This document shows positions 1 through 6,732 of a stretch of DNA of 7,851 nucleotides, piece after piece (position 1 is the stretch's first letter; the number at the start of each line of letters is the position of its first letter). Position numbers and translations under genes: made by a program. The notes below the pieces were generated by a model, which saw nothing but the letters and a program-made list of their open reading frames with translations, had not been told where the DNA came from and did not search any database. Origin of the DNA: Thiohalobacter sp. (lineage in GTDB: Bacteria > Pseudomonadota > Gammaproteobacteria > DSM-19610). The stretch spans positions 1-7,851 of the forward strand of contig JALWRY010000111.1 of the NCBI GenBank assembly GCA_027080445.1, read 5' to 3'.

Positions 1-613
1 GCCATTCATCCAGAACATGCAGTAGCTGCTCGCGCCGGGTTCCCACTTCTTCAAACCAGTCCATGACCGGCAACTGCAACGCCTCAAGACGGGCCACCAG
101 GGCATCGATACGCTTCGGCATGTTCGCCAGTGTCTCCGCCCGCTGCGCCGGCGTCATGGCATTGAGCGCCTTGTGTAACTCGGACAACCCGAAGGCCACG
201 TGATCGAGCTCGTCCTGGAGGGGGATACGCAGTGATTCACGCGTGCCGGGGTCGGCAAGCGGAACAACCTGCTCGACGGCCTGTGAACCGAGCGCCTCGA
301 TAACAAGGTACAGGTCAACCAGGAAATCCACCCAGTCGAGCTCACGAAAATGCGCGTGCAGGCTGTCGAGCGCCTCGGCAGGAATGACCGGCTGCGGATC
401 GACACCAAATTGCGCAATCCATTCATCCTGGATGCGCACATGCCGGCATTCATCACCGACCTGCTTGGCGAGCCCCATCCGCGCAACCCTGTCCGGGGCG
501 GAAGCGATGCGCGCCGCGCAGACTTCCATAATGAACTGGTCAACCTGGGTATAAAGAACAAGCAAATGGCCCATCGCCTGGGCATATTCAGCATCAGTGC
601 GGATTGTACTCAT
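1..613 (-). CDS. Ferritin-like di-iron protein (PaaA/PaaC-like fold), partial at its C-terminus
   Basis: An open frame of 204 codons runs from ATG at 613-611 to the window edge without a stop. A good Shine-Dalgarno, GGGAGG at 622-627, fixes the start. The protein is helical and carries two copies of the four-helix di-iron pattern: Glu30, then 25 residues later Glu55-x-x-His58 (DECRH); and Glu106, then Glu135-x-x-His138 (DELDH). This E...ExxH...E...ExxH set is the carboxylate-bridged di-iron site of the ferritin-like superfamily, which includes the phenylacetyl-CoA epoxidase PaaA/PaaC proteins and related oxygenases and oxidases. There is no signal peptide, so it is probably cytoplasmic. A redox or oxygen-dependent role is likely from the fold, but the substrate cannot be told. 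No other paa-type gene is visible. The small membrane protein gene at 704-805 lies upstream in the same direction and may share its transcript. Confidence 0.8.
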   Translation of the reverse strand, partial: MSTIRTDAEYAQAMGHLLVLYTQVDQFIMEVCAARIASAPDRVARMGLAKQVGDECRHVRIQDEWIAQFGVDPQPVIPAEALDSLHAHFRELDWVDFLVDLYLVIEALGSQAVEQVVPLADPGTRESLRIPLQDELDHVAFGLSELHKALNAMTPAQRAETLANMPKRIDALVARLEALQLPVMDWFEEVGTRREQLLHVLDEW

Positions 614-703
614 GGTGGCGACCTCCCGGTGAAAAGACAGCGAAACTCACTGGCACCCCGGCAACAACCAGGGAAAAAATACCGGCCTGCCGCGTCGACT
701 GGT

Positions 704-805
704 CTAGCCAGCTACTGACACTAACGCGGCGACAAACAGCGCCCAGACCACAGAGATAACGAACAGGGCGGAAATACGGCTTTTGAAATTATGGATCGGG
801 GTCAT
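704..805 (-). CDS. Small single-pass membrane protein (33 residues)
   Basis: The reading frame starts at ATG (805-803) and ends at TAG (706-704). A clear Shine-Dalgarno, AAGGAG, precedes it with six bases between GGAG and the start. The 33-residue product has a short polar, basic N-terminus (MTPIHNFKSR), then an uninterrupted hydrophobic stretch from about residue 11 to 32, ending at Gly33. This is enough for one membrane helix and leaves almost nothing on the far side. It resembles other tiny gammaproteobacterial membrane proteins in architecture, but I do not recognise the family. It lies 90 bases upstream of the ferritin-like gene on the same strand, so co-transcription is possible. The strong ribosome site and clean hydrophobic profile support a real gene in spite of its length. 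Confidence 0.6.
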   Translation of the reverse strand: MTPIHNFKSRISALFVISVVWALFVAALVSVAG

Positions 806-920
806 ATCTCACTCCTTGAACAACTGACGAAACTCATACCTGAAACACACCGTCTTGCTACAGTGACCGGAAAAGACACCTATTGTTCCCGTCAATACAA
901 GATGTATCGTAAAGCCCTGT

Positions 921-1610
921 ATGATGCAACTGATGTTTGTCCAATGGCGTAAAAAGTGTCTGGTTTTGGTGACGGTTTGTCTACCTGTCAATGTGACAGC
1001 CACGAACATCTGTAGCCAACCGTCCATTGACCCTGCCCGGCGGCTGGTCTACGGCACCGACACGCTCCGCCTGTACGAACCGGTTAACCGTTCGGATCCA
1101 CCGGAACTGACAGCCCGGGTAAACTGGCACGCATCACCGGAAATGCTGTATCGAATCGTGTGGGACTATGCACAGTTCCGTCGACACATTCCCGGGGTCA
1201 AAAAAAGCAATGTCCTGCGCGTAGCGCCGGGGCAAAAGTGGGTCTACCAACAATTGAAACTTCCCGGGCCATTCCAGGACAGGCATTACGTACTGGAAAG
1301 CAACAATCTTGGCAGCCACCCGGCGCAACACAACTACCGGATCAGTTGGCGACTGAGCCAACAGTTTCCCCTGCCGGCCAATCGCCTGGTTCAACCCGAC
1401 AGGTTCTCCGGCTGCTGGGATATCAGGCCGGGTAAACAGGGTGGCCTCAATGCGCGCTACCATATTGTCCTGGATCCCGGCGGACATATTCCACGCTGGA
1501 TCGCACGCCGGGGCATGCGCCAATACGTCAAGGAATTGATGCTACAACTGCGCAAACAGGTCCTTTCTGAATACCGGCACACCTCGCCAGACCCTGCCAG
1601 GACAGATTAA
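921..1610 (+). CDS. Exported START/SRPBCC-like domain protein
   Basis: The 229-residue product starts with a basic segment (WRKK, residues 9-12) and a hydrophobic core (about 13-23), then a polar stretch with Ala27. This is a Sec-type signal peptide, so the mature protein is probably periplasmic. Residues about 62-215 fit the START/SRPBCC lipid-transfer fold. An early W-D-Y segment (81-83) is followed by IPGVKKSNVL (90-99), LPGPFQDRHYVLE (114-126), the SGCWDIRP strand (163-170) and a long C-terminal amphipathic helix after the DPGGHIPRWIARRG motif (185-198). Such secreted START-like proteins are found in gammaproteobacteria next to envelope genes, and the ligand is usually unknown. Two adjacent ATGs (921, 924) and a third at 933 are possible starts. 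No convincing Shine-Dalgarno separates them, and all keep the signal peptide. It is transcribed divergently from the small membrane protein gene across 115 bases. Confidence 0.75.
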   Translation: MMQLMFVQWRKKCLVLVTVCLPVNVTATNICSQPSIDPARRLVYGTDTLRLYEPVNRSDPPELTARVNWHASPEMLYRIVWDYAQFRRHIPGVKKSNVLRVAPGQKWVYQQLKLPGPFQDRHYVLESNNLGSHPAQHNYRISWRLSQQFPLPANRLVQPDRFSGCWDIRPGKQGGLNARYHIVLDPGGHIPRWIARRGMRQYVKELMLQLRKQVLSEYRHTSPDPARTD

Positions 1611-1672
1611 TCTACTGATTTATCACTAAAAAATTGCTTACCCTGCAACAATGGCATAACTTATGCCTACCT

Positions 1673-1709
1673 TTAATGTGGGCATTAATGCTATCGATCC
1701 AATGGATCG
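1673..1709. promoter_or_regulatory. Two small inverted repeats in the leader of the 74-residue gene
   Basis: TTAATG (1673-1678) and CATTAA (1683-1688) form a perfect repeat around TGGG. CGATCC (1695-1700) and GGATCG (1704-1709) form another around AAT, ending one base before the AGGAG ribosome site. The first could be an operator half-site pair. The second could be an RNA hairpin that affects ribosome access. A weak sigma-70-like pair, TTGCTT (1634-1639) and TAACTT (1657-1662) with 17-bp spacing, lies just upstream. The repeats are seen directly; the functions are inference. Confidence 0.25.
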
Positions 1710-1722
1710 CAGGAGTACCCTG

Positions 1723-1947
1723 ATGAAATCGATTCCACTGCAACTGGTTACCGTGTGTCTTGATGACGGCCAACAGGGCGTATTTGTCGGTGTGCCGCTG
1801 GTTGCCGAGCAACTTCCCGAAGACGCCGGACAAGTCGAGGATATCTGGTTTTCCGATATACAGGACGTCCCCGCCGACATGGCACTCGATGAACTGGTAC
1901 AGCTTATCCAGGCACAGCTCTGCCGCTGTCGCGCGGTTGTTCAGTAA
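1723..1947 (+). CDS. Small protein of unknown function (74 residues)
   Basis: The start is ATG at 1723, preceded by AGGAG at 1711-1715 with seven bases of spacing. An in-frame ATG at 1663 would add 20 residues, but it lacks a ribosome site and crosses the two inverted repeats, so the shorter form is preferred. The product is acidic (VCLDDG at 11-16, LPEDAGQVED at 31-40, DELVQ at 56-60) with no signal peptide or membrane segment, and ends with a Cys-x-Cys (67-69). Predicted order is strand, acidic loop, strand and C-terminal helix. I do not recognise a family. It ends 15 bases from the end of the convergent c-di-GMP gene, and no terminator is evident in that gap. Codon choice resembles its neighbours, which supports coding. 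Confidence 0.55.
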   Translation: MKSIPLQLVTVCLDDGQQGVFVGVPLVAEQLPEDAGQVEDIWFSDIQDVPADMALDELVQLIQAQLCRCRAVVQ

Positions 1948-1962
1948 CACGGCGATACCCGC

Positions 1963-4389
1963 TCAGGCAATCTGTGTACCGGTATGACTGCGCACCCGTG
2001 TCGGCATGGGCTCAGGCTTGTGGATACCGTACCCTTGCGCATAATCCACACCGATATCCCTTAGCTGTTCCCGTATCTCATCGTTCTCGACAAACTCTGC
2101 GATAGTCTTCATGCCCATCACCTGGCCGATTTCGTTGATCGACTTCACCATGGCGCGATCTATCGGGTCATCCACCATATCTCTCACGAACATACCGTCG
2201 ATTTTCAGGTAGTCGACATCAAGGTTCTTCAGGTAGGCAAACGATGACAGGCCGGAACCAAAATCATCCAGGGCAAACTGGCAACCACGCGCCTTGAGCA
2301 CAGCAATAAAACGTTTGGCAACGGCAAGGTTGCTAATGGCCGCTGTCTCGGTAATCTCGAAGCACAGCTTGTTCGCCGGCACTTCATGGGCATCGAGCTG
2401 CGTTTCGACAAAATTCAGAAAGTGCTCATCCACCAGGGTATGTCCGGAAATATTGATACAACACAGGCCGAGATTTTCCCGTTCGGCGGGATGATCGTTC
2501 AACCATGTCAGCACATTGCGCAAGACCCAGCGGTCGATATTCGGGGTCACACCATAACGTTCCGCCGCGGGGAAAAATGCCCCCGGGAGAACGATCCTGT
2601 CATCCTCATCCAGCATACGAATCAGGACTTCAAAGTGTTCGCCGGTCCCGGCATCGGTACCCAACGGGGTAATGCTTTGCCGGTACAGGCGGAAACGATT
2701 TTCATCCAGCCCCCGAACGATGCGCGATACCCACTGCACCTCGCTGTAACGCCGCTGCGCATCCGTATCCTCGTGCCGGTACTGCTCAATACGGTTGCGC
2801 CCCGCGTCCTTGGCCGCATAACAGGCAACGTCCGCCACGCTGAGTAAATCCACGACCGAGGTAATCTGCTCGTCCACTTCAACCATGCCGATACTGACGC
2901 CAACCACAAATGTGTTGTTATCCCAGACGAAGCGGAACTCTGTGGCCGCCCGCCGCAGGTTCTCGGCAATCTGCAGGGCCACGTCACTATTGCAGCCGAC
3001 AAGAAACACCCCGAACTCGTCTCCACCCAGCCTTGCCAGGACATCGCTGGCGCGTAATTCCCCCGACAAAATAACCGCCAGCTGTTTGAGCAACTGGTCA
3101 CCGGCAATGTGTCCACAGGTATCGTTCACCACCTTGAACTGGTCGAGGTCAATGTACAGCAGCACACAGCTTTGCGACTTGATACGCGCCCGGGCCATTT
3201 CCAGACTCACGATACGCTCGAACTCGGAACGGTTGACCAGCCCGGTGAGACTGTCGTGCTTTGCCTGGAAAGAAAGTTCCCTCGCCATGTGCTGCGCATC
3301 GGTGACATCCCGAATCACCATCACTGCACCCACGACCGAGCCGGCGCGATCCCACATCGGCGCCGCTGTGACGGATACCGGTATCTGCTCGCCGGAAGAA
3401 TTCACCAGCACAACACCCGTTTCGGCCGGGATCTCCCGGCCTTCCCACAGTGCACGCTGGCAAATCGGTACGCGCGTCGAAGTATCACTTTCCCTGACCG
3501 TGTTCACCACGTCTATCACGGAACGCCCCTCGACCTGCTCAAAGCGCACCTGTAACAGGGCTTCGGCACTGCGGTTCAGGTAGGAAATCCGCCCCTGCTC
3601 ATCACAGGCGACCACCCCATCGATCATCGACCCCAGTGTCACGTGGAGCCGCTCGCGGGTTTGCTCAAGTGCCTCGCGGGTTTTCTGAATCTGCTCCAGC
3701 ATGCGGTTGAAACCGTCAAACATGCGACCGACCTCGTTCTTCTCGCGTGTTCCCACGCGCAGCGAGTAGTCACCGGTGGCGGAAACCCTGTCGAAGGCGT
3801 GAGCCAGTCGCTGCACCGGCTCGCTGAAGACACGCTGGAAACGTGCGGCAATCAGCAACGCCAGCAACACAAGCACCGGGACCAGCACGAACAGGAGCTG
3901 GTAATACTGCCGTATGATGGCCTTGTAGGAGGACAGGGAAAGACGCACATAGAGTACGCCATAGCGCCTGCCCCGGTAGCGCAGTGGCGAAAACACCTCC
4001 AGGTAGTCATCGTGGTAACTGATATCGGTGACCTGGTAGGCGGGTACCGGTACCGGCTCGACGCCCTTCTTCTGGTAACCGAAACGATACTGCGCATGCT
4101 GGTCATACAGGTACGCCGCCAGCACGTCGGGGAAGGCCGCCAGTCGGGCGGAAGCATCCGCCGCAACATCCGCTGAATCTGACAGCAGCACCTTGACGAA
4201 ATCCTGGCTGAGGACATCCACGACGGAAGTCAGTCCCGCCTCGGCCTGTTCCCTGATGGCACGTGCGCCAAGGTACACGATCATGGTCGACATGATCACA
4301 ACCACGATCAGCACCGCTGAAAATATCGTCAGGATAAGCTGGTTGCGTACCGAAAGTCGCTGCACGGCATCACGGATACGGCCCGGCAC
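1963..4389 (-). CDS. Membrane-bound sensor diguanylate cyclase/phosphodiesterase (HAMP-PAS-GGDEF-EAL)
   Basis: The 808-residue protein begins with GTG at 4389-4387, three bases after the stop of the rhodanese gene, which suggests translational coupling. Layout: membrane helix about 18-40, periplasmic domain about 41-163 (CHASE8-like in its LAAFPDVLAAYLYD segment at 83-96; tentative), membrane helix 164-182, HAMP about 183-235, PAS about 245-365, GGDEF about 370-540 and EAL about 545-795. The cyclase site GGDEF (455-459) is intact, with an inhibitory-site RxxD (R446-D449) five residues before it. The EAL domain carries EVL (587-589) in place of EAL, a common active variant, plus Asn646, Glu678, the Asp708-Asp709 pair, Lys729, Glu765 and Gln785. 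The motifs alone would allow both synthesis and breakdown of cyclic di-GMP; which dominates is unknown. It probably turns a periplasmic signal into a change in c-di-GMP. Confidence 0.95.
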   Translation of the reverse strand: MPGRIRDAVQRLSVRNQLILTIFSAVLIVVVIMSTMIVYLGARAIREQAEAGLTSVVDVLSQDFVKVLLSDSADVAADASARLAAFPDVLAAYLYDQHAQYRFGYQKKGVEPVPVPAYQVTDISYHDDYLEVFSPLRYRGRRYGVLYVRLSLSSYKAIIRQYYQLLFVLVPVLVLLALLIAARFQRVFSEPVQRLAHAFDRVSATGDYSLRVGTREKNEVGRMFDGFNRMLEQIQKTREALEQTRERLHVTLGSMIDGVVACDEQGRISYLNRSAEALLQVRFEQVEGRSVIDVVNTVRESDTSTRVPICQRALWEGREIPAETGVVLVNSSGEQIPVSVTAAPMWDRAGSVVGAVMVIRDVTDAQHMARELSFQAKHDSLTGLVNRSEFERIVSLEMARARIKSQSCVLLYIDLDQFKVVNDTCGHIAGDQLLKQLAVILSGELRASDVLARLGGDEFGVFLVGCNSDVALQIAENLRRAATEFRFVWDNNTFVVGVSIGMVEVDEQITSVVDLLSVADVACYAAKDAGRNRIEQYRHEDTDAQRRYSEVQWVSRIVRGLDENRFRLYRQSITPLGTDAGTGEHFEVLIRMLDEDDRIVLPGAFFPAAERYGVTPNIDRWVLRNVLTWLNDHPAERENLGLCCINISGHTLVDEHFLNFVETQLDAHEVPANKLCFEITETAAISNLAVAKRFIAVLKARGCQFALDDFGSGLSSFAYLKNLDVDYLKIDGMFVRDMVDDPIDRAMVKSINEIGQVMGMKTIAEFVENDEIREQLRDIGVDYAQGYGIHKPEPMPTRVRSHTGTQIA

Positions 4390-4392
4390 AGC

Positions 4393-5352
4393 TCAGTCCG
4401 CACCTGCGCCGGAAGACGTCGCTGGATCTTTCGGGGACGTTGCTTCAATCGGCAACTGGAGATCATTCCCCCACTCGTACCAGGAACCGTCGTAGGCCGA
4501 CACATCATAACCGAGCTGGCGAAGAATGAAGTAGGTCAGCGCGGACTGACGCCCCTTGTTACAGTAGGTAATCACCTTTTTGTTTCGGTCAATACCACGG
4601 TAGAGCGCTTTCAGCTCACTGAACGGCCGCAATGACTTGCCATCTGCGGTAAAGTTTTCCTCAAACGGTATATTGATGGCGCCGGGTATATGCCCGGCGC
4701 GACTGGATACCGATTTCCTGCCGCGATATTCCACGGCATCCCGGGCATCGATAATGACAGAACCCGGGTCGCCAATGGCAAGGCGCGTACTCAGCTTGGT
4801 CGCAAGCCGGTCAGGGACGATATGGGAAAGGAATTGTCGAGGCTCGGGCCTGACCGGCGTTGCATCCGCCGGTAAGCCCGCCGCACGCCACTGCGCGAAC
4901 CCCGGATTAAGCAACAACACGCGTTTATGCCCATGGGTTTCCAGAATCCAGAAAACCCGCGCGGCATTGATCATTTCACCATCGTCGTAGAGTACGACGC
5001 GTGTCTGCTGGTCGACACCGGCAGCGCTGAACAATGCCTGTATCTTTGAAATCGGCGCCGCCAGATCCGTTCGCGGATTTCCACCGAAGGTATCCCACAC
5101 CGGCAGGCTGACCGCTCCCCGGATATGCTGTTTCAGGTAGGCTTTACGCGGACGGGTATCAAGGATCACCAGATCCTGACTGCCCAGTTCCCCGGCAAGC
5201 CAGTCCTGGTCGACAAGGTGTCGATCCATCTCGGCGGCTGAAAGTCGGCCAAGTACCGGCAGGTCTGCGGTTGCCATGAAACCGATGGCGACCAGCCACA
5301 TAAGCAGCGCGCAGCGAATCCCCGGCAATCTGCCTCTTTTGCAAACCACCAT
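4393..5352 (-). CDS. Periplasmic two-domain rhodanese-type sulfurtransferase
   Basis: The preferred start is ATG at 5352-5350, giving 319 residues, because AAGGAG (5361-5366) lies eight bases before it. A longer frame to 5448 has no ribosome site. The N-terminus has a basic patch (KRGR, 5-8) and a hydrophobic segment (about 15-28), a Sec signal or membrane anchor, so it acts in the periplasm. Two tandem rhodanese domains follow, about 48-163 and 188-305. The first has YDDG (122-125) where an active site loop would hold Cys, so it is the usual inactive domain. The second has catalytic Cys264 in the loop CNKGRQ (264-269). Thiosulfate and 3-mercaptopyruvate sulfurtransferases share this plan, but the loop differs from the CRKGVT and CGSGVT types, so the substrate is left open. 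It leads a two-gene unit with the c-di-GMP gene. Confidence 0.9.
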   Translation of the reverse strand: MVVCKRGRLPGIRCALLMWLVAIGFMATADLPVLGRLSAAEMDRHLVDQDWLAGELGSQDLVILDTRPRKAYLKQHIRGAVSLPVWDTFGGNPRTDLAAPISKIQALFSAAGVDQQTRVVLYDDGEMINAARVFWILETHGHKRVLLLNPGFAQWRAAGLPADATPVRPEPRQFLSHIVPDRLATKLSTRLAIGDPGSVIIDARDAVEYRGRKSVSSRAGHIPGAINIPFEENFTADGKSLRPFSELKALYRGIDRNKKVITYCNKGRQSALTYFILRQLGYDVSAYDGSWYEWGNDLQLPIEATSPKDPATSSGAGAD

Positions 5353-5429
5353 GGCTACAGCTCCTTTTCGTCTTCCATGCATCACTCCCTGACACAACCT
5401 GTGGCCATTGACACGAACACAAGATATGC

Positions 5430-5461
5430 GTGGCATAACACCTGCCACCTGTGTGAGTATA
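5430..5461. promoter_or_regulatory. Divergent control region with inverted repeat and a -10 element
   Basis: GTGGCA (5430-5435) and TGCCAC (5443-5448) form a perfect 6-bp inverted repeat with a 7-base spacer. It also overlaps a direct repeat of CACCTG. On the minus strand TATACT (5461-5456) is a good -10 for the rhodanese gene, although no good -35 lies 17 bases upstream. The inverted repeat would sit just downstream of that start point, a position suited to repression. On the plus strand a weaker pair, CTGCCA (5442-5447) and TATTCT (5465-5470), could serve the 102-residue gene. The repeat is seen directly; its role as an operator is inference. Confidence 0.35.
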
Positions 5462-5588
5462 GACTATTCTGTTAAGCTACTGGAAGTAAACAAAAAGCCT
5501 CTGAATCCACAACAACATCCAGCGAGATGCCGGGGCGAAACAGCCTGTGTCAGCTACAATGGCAACATGCCAACAAGGAGAACACTGT

Positions 5589-5897
5589 ATGTCGTCTGAA
5601 GAATTTATGCCGAAATGGGATGTCGCACTGGCCGCCATGGCCCGTGACGCCTGCAAACAAAAAGCCGCGCCACTGACACTCGATGATTTCCGTCAACTGG
5701 CGAACAAGCATGCCATACGACTCGACGACATTATGGAAACCCTGTTTTTGCTGGTCATACACGGTGAATGGCGCTATACCGACAGCGCGGGGCAGGAACA
5801 GCCACTGACCCAGGAGACGCTGGACAAGCTGTATATCAAACGACGCCTGTCAGAAGAAGAACTTGCCACCTTTGATGGAGGCTGGGAGCCGCGTTAG
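5589..5897 (+). CDS. Hypothetical cytoplasmic protein (102 residues)
   Basis: The start is ATG at 5589, chosen because AAGGAG (5575-5580) lies eight bases before it. The frame is open further upstream to 5547, but without a ribosome site. The product has no signal peptide or membrane segment. It looks mostly helical, with a possible helix-turn-helix-like stretch at about 29-60 (LTLDDFRQLANKHAIRLDDI followed by a hydrophobic helix LFLLVIHG). Next comes a short hairpin (EWRYTDSAGQE, 60-70) reminiscent of a winged-helix wing, and an acidic tail ending at DGGWEPR. I do not recognise the family, and the DNA-binding idea rests only on this pattern. It is transcribed divergently from the rhodanese/c-di-GMP unit. 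A REP-like hairpin lies 21 bases after its stop. Confidence 0.65.
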   Translation: MSSEEFMPKWDVALAAMARDACKQKAAPLTLDDFRQLANKHAIRLDDIMETLFLLVIHGEWRYTDSAGQEQPLTQETLDKLYIKRRLSEEELATFDGGWEPR

Positions 5898-5917
5898 GGC
5901 GTTCCGGTGACAGCGCT

Positions 5918-5948
5918 GGATTCGCGGGCAAGCCCGCTCCTGCAGGAG
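5918..5948. repeat. REP-like palindromic element
   Basis: GCGGGC (5924-5929) and GCCCGC (5932-5937) form a perfect hairpin around AA, joined to the 12-base palindrome CTCCTGCAGGAG (5937-5948). The run GATTCGCGGGCAAGCCCGCT strongly resembles REP repeats spread through Pseudomonas and relatives. There is no T-tract, so it is not a normal intrinsic terminator, although REP hairpins may protect mRNA ends. It sits between the 102-residue gene and the cold-shock promoter, a typical intergenic place. Confidence 0.6.
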
Positions 5949-5978
5949 GGGAAGATGTCGCGAAATAAATTATATTTC

Positions 5979-6006
5979 TTGTAAAACCGGAGAAAGCCCC
6001 TATAAT
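5979..6006 (+). promoter_or_regulatory. Sigma-70 promoter of the cold-shock gene
   Basis: The -10 box is an exact TATAAT at 6001-6006, and TTGTAA at 5979-5984 matches the -35 consensus at four of six positions with a 16-bp spacer. The region upstream (5963-5980) is AT-rich, like an UP element. Transcription should begin near 6013, giving an untranslated leader of about 120 bases. Confidence 0.75.
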
Positions 6007-6012
6007 GGACTC

Positions 6013-6132
6013 AGCTACAGATTATGTTATTCGCAGTTTTGGTTGTCACCTCCGCGTTACCCCCATGTATTTCTCGTTTCATTACCTGTATGCAATTCAC
6101 TGTTTGTTCAATTTATTAAGGTAAAAAGCGAT
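6013..6132 (+). promoter_or_regulatory. Long 5' leader of the cold-shock mRNA
   Basis: About 120 bases separate the predicted transcription start from the ATG. CspA-family mRNAs are known to use long leaders that refold in the cold to expose the ribosome site. The last part (TTTATTAAGGTAAAAAG) resembles the end of the E. coli cspA leader, with AAGG at 6118-6121, eleven bases from the start. The leader also contains a 31-codon open frame (6024-6119) without a ribosome site, whose TAA overlaps this AAGG. The thermosensor role is inferred from the family. Confidence 0.5.
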
Positions 6133-6336
6133 ATGGCTACAGGTACAGTAAAGTGGTTTAACGAATCCAAAGGTTTTGGTTTTATTTCTCAGGATGCCGG
6201 CGGCGATGATGTATTCGTACATTTCAACGCGATCCAGGGCTCGGGTTTCAAAACCCTGGCCGAAGGTCAAGCGGTCACCTATGAGATAGAAAAAGGCCCC
6301 AAGGGTCTCCAGGCAGCCAATGTTACCGCCGCCTAG
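6133..6336 (+). CDS. CspA-family cold-shock protein (67 residues)
   Basis: The product has the normal length and sequence of a CspA-type protein: MATGTVKWFN, then the RNA-binding motifs RNP1 (KGFGFI, 13-18) and RNP2 (VFVHF, 27-31), and a C-terminal strand KGLQAANVTAA. These five-stranded beta-barrel proteins bind single-stranded RNA and DNA and act as RNA chaperones in the cytoplasm. The start at 6133 is set by the conserved N-terminus; the frame is open further upstream but not conserved there. Which paralogue this is, and whether it is cold-induced, cannot be told from the protein. The long leader, strong promoter and own terminator mark it as a single-gene transcript. Confidence 0.97.
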   Translation: MATGTVKWFNESKGFGFISQDAGGDDVFVHFNAIQGSGFKTLAEGQAVTYEIEKGPKGLQAANVTAA

Positions 6337-6370
6337 GTAAGACCCCCGTCGGATAATCCGATACCAAAGA

Positions 6371-6395
6371 ACCCCGCTGATGCGGGGTTTTTTTT
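6371..6395 (+). terminator. Rho-independent terminator of the cold-shock gene
   Basis: ACCCCGC (6371-6377) pairs perfectly with GCGGGGT (6382-6388) around the loop TGAT, followed by a run of eight T to 6395. It lies 34 bases after the cold-shock stop. A second short palindrome, TCGGAT-A-ATCCGA (6349-6361), lies between the stop and the terminator. Confidence 0.93.
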
Positions 6396-6732
6396 GCGCG
6401 GCGAATGTTGGATTCGGGTCAGGTGCGCCAGCAAGCTTGAACAACTCGCAACGCGGCCGCACCAGCAAACTGCCGCGCTCTCCGTGGCCGGAATAGCGGC
6501 TGCGGTGGATTCGCAGGAAAGTCGGCGTGATGCCAGCAGACTTGAAGGCCGAGTTGATTTATCACGGCGCCGTCGTGACAAGTTCATAGAACCTCCTGGG
6601 AAGTTGGCGCCAATACTGGCAGCCGAAGCAGACCGGCATCGGATACGCCAGATACTGGACGCCGAGATCGAGGAAGCCCTGAATGAATTATCAGCGCAGC
6701 GTTTTGATGTCACTGGTGGCGCTGACGATTGA
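6394..6732 (+). CDS. Uncertain ORF, possible gene remnant (up to 112 residues)
   Basis: This 423-base stretch between the cold-shock gene and the GNAT gene has no clear gene. The best candidate is this plus-strand frame. Its C-terminal half (about 68-112) is rich in Ala, Glu, Leu and Arg and looks like a real helical protein. There is no ATG; the only upstream start is TTG at 6394, inside the T-run of the cold-shock terminator, and no ribosome site precedes it. It may be the 3' part of a gene that lost its start, perhaps by recombination. The frame happens to be the same as the cold-shock gene. It ends 27 bases from the end of the convergent GNAT gene. I do not recognise a family. An alternative small frame on the opposite strand is discussed in the findings. 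Confidence 0.3.
   Translation: MRGECWIRVRCASKLEQLATRPHQQTAALSVAGIAAAVDSQESRRDASRLEGRVDLSRRRRDKFIEPPGKLAPILAAEADRHRIRQILDAEIEEALNELSAQRFDVTGGADD

Noticed and set aside
154..594. Minus-strand frame of 146 codons
   Set aside because: It overlaps the ferritin-like gene in another frame; its product is rich in Ser and Arg with no motif, while the overlapping frame has a ribosome site and di-iron ligands.
350..718. Plus-strand frame of 122 codons
   Set aside because: It is antisense to the ferritin-like gene and runs across the gap and into the small membrane protein gene; no ribosome site or recognisable domain.
1134..1523. Minus-strand frame inside the START-like gene
   Set aside because: It is an antisense shadow of a gene with a clear fold and signal peptide.
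1612..1950. Minus-strand frame of 112 codons opposite the 74-residue gene
   Set aside because: The plus strand has AGGAG correctly spaced and gene-like codon use; the minus frame has no ribosome site at its start and would nearly abut the c-di-GMP gene without sense. Some doubt remains because both products are short.
2386..4176. Several plus-strand frames of 148-232 codons opposite the c-di-GMP gene
   Set aside because: They are shadows of a gene with complete HAMP, PAS, GGDEF and EAL motifs.
5353..5448. N-terminal extension of the rhodanese by 32 residues
   Set aside because: The extension has no ribosome site and would put a long polar stretch before the signal peptide; AAGGAG marks the internal ATG at 5352.
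6097..6468. Minus-strand frame across the cold-shock gene and its terminator
   Set aside because: It is antisense to a certain gene and reads through the terminator hairpin.
6337..6732. Readthrough extension of the cold-shock protein, since the downstream frame is in phase after its TAG
   Set aside because: A strong intrinsic terminator lies in between and the joining residues are typical translated-terminator sequence; cold-shock proteins of this length are complete.
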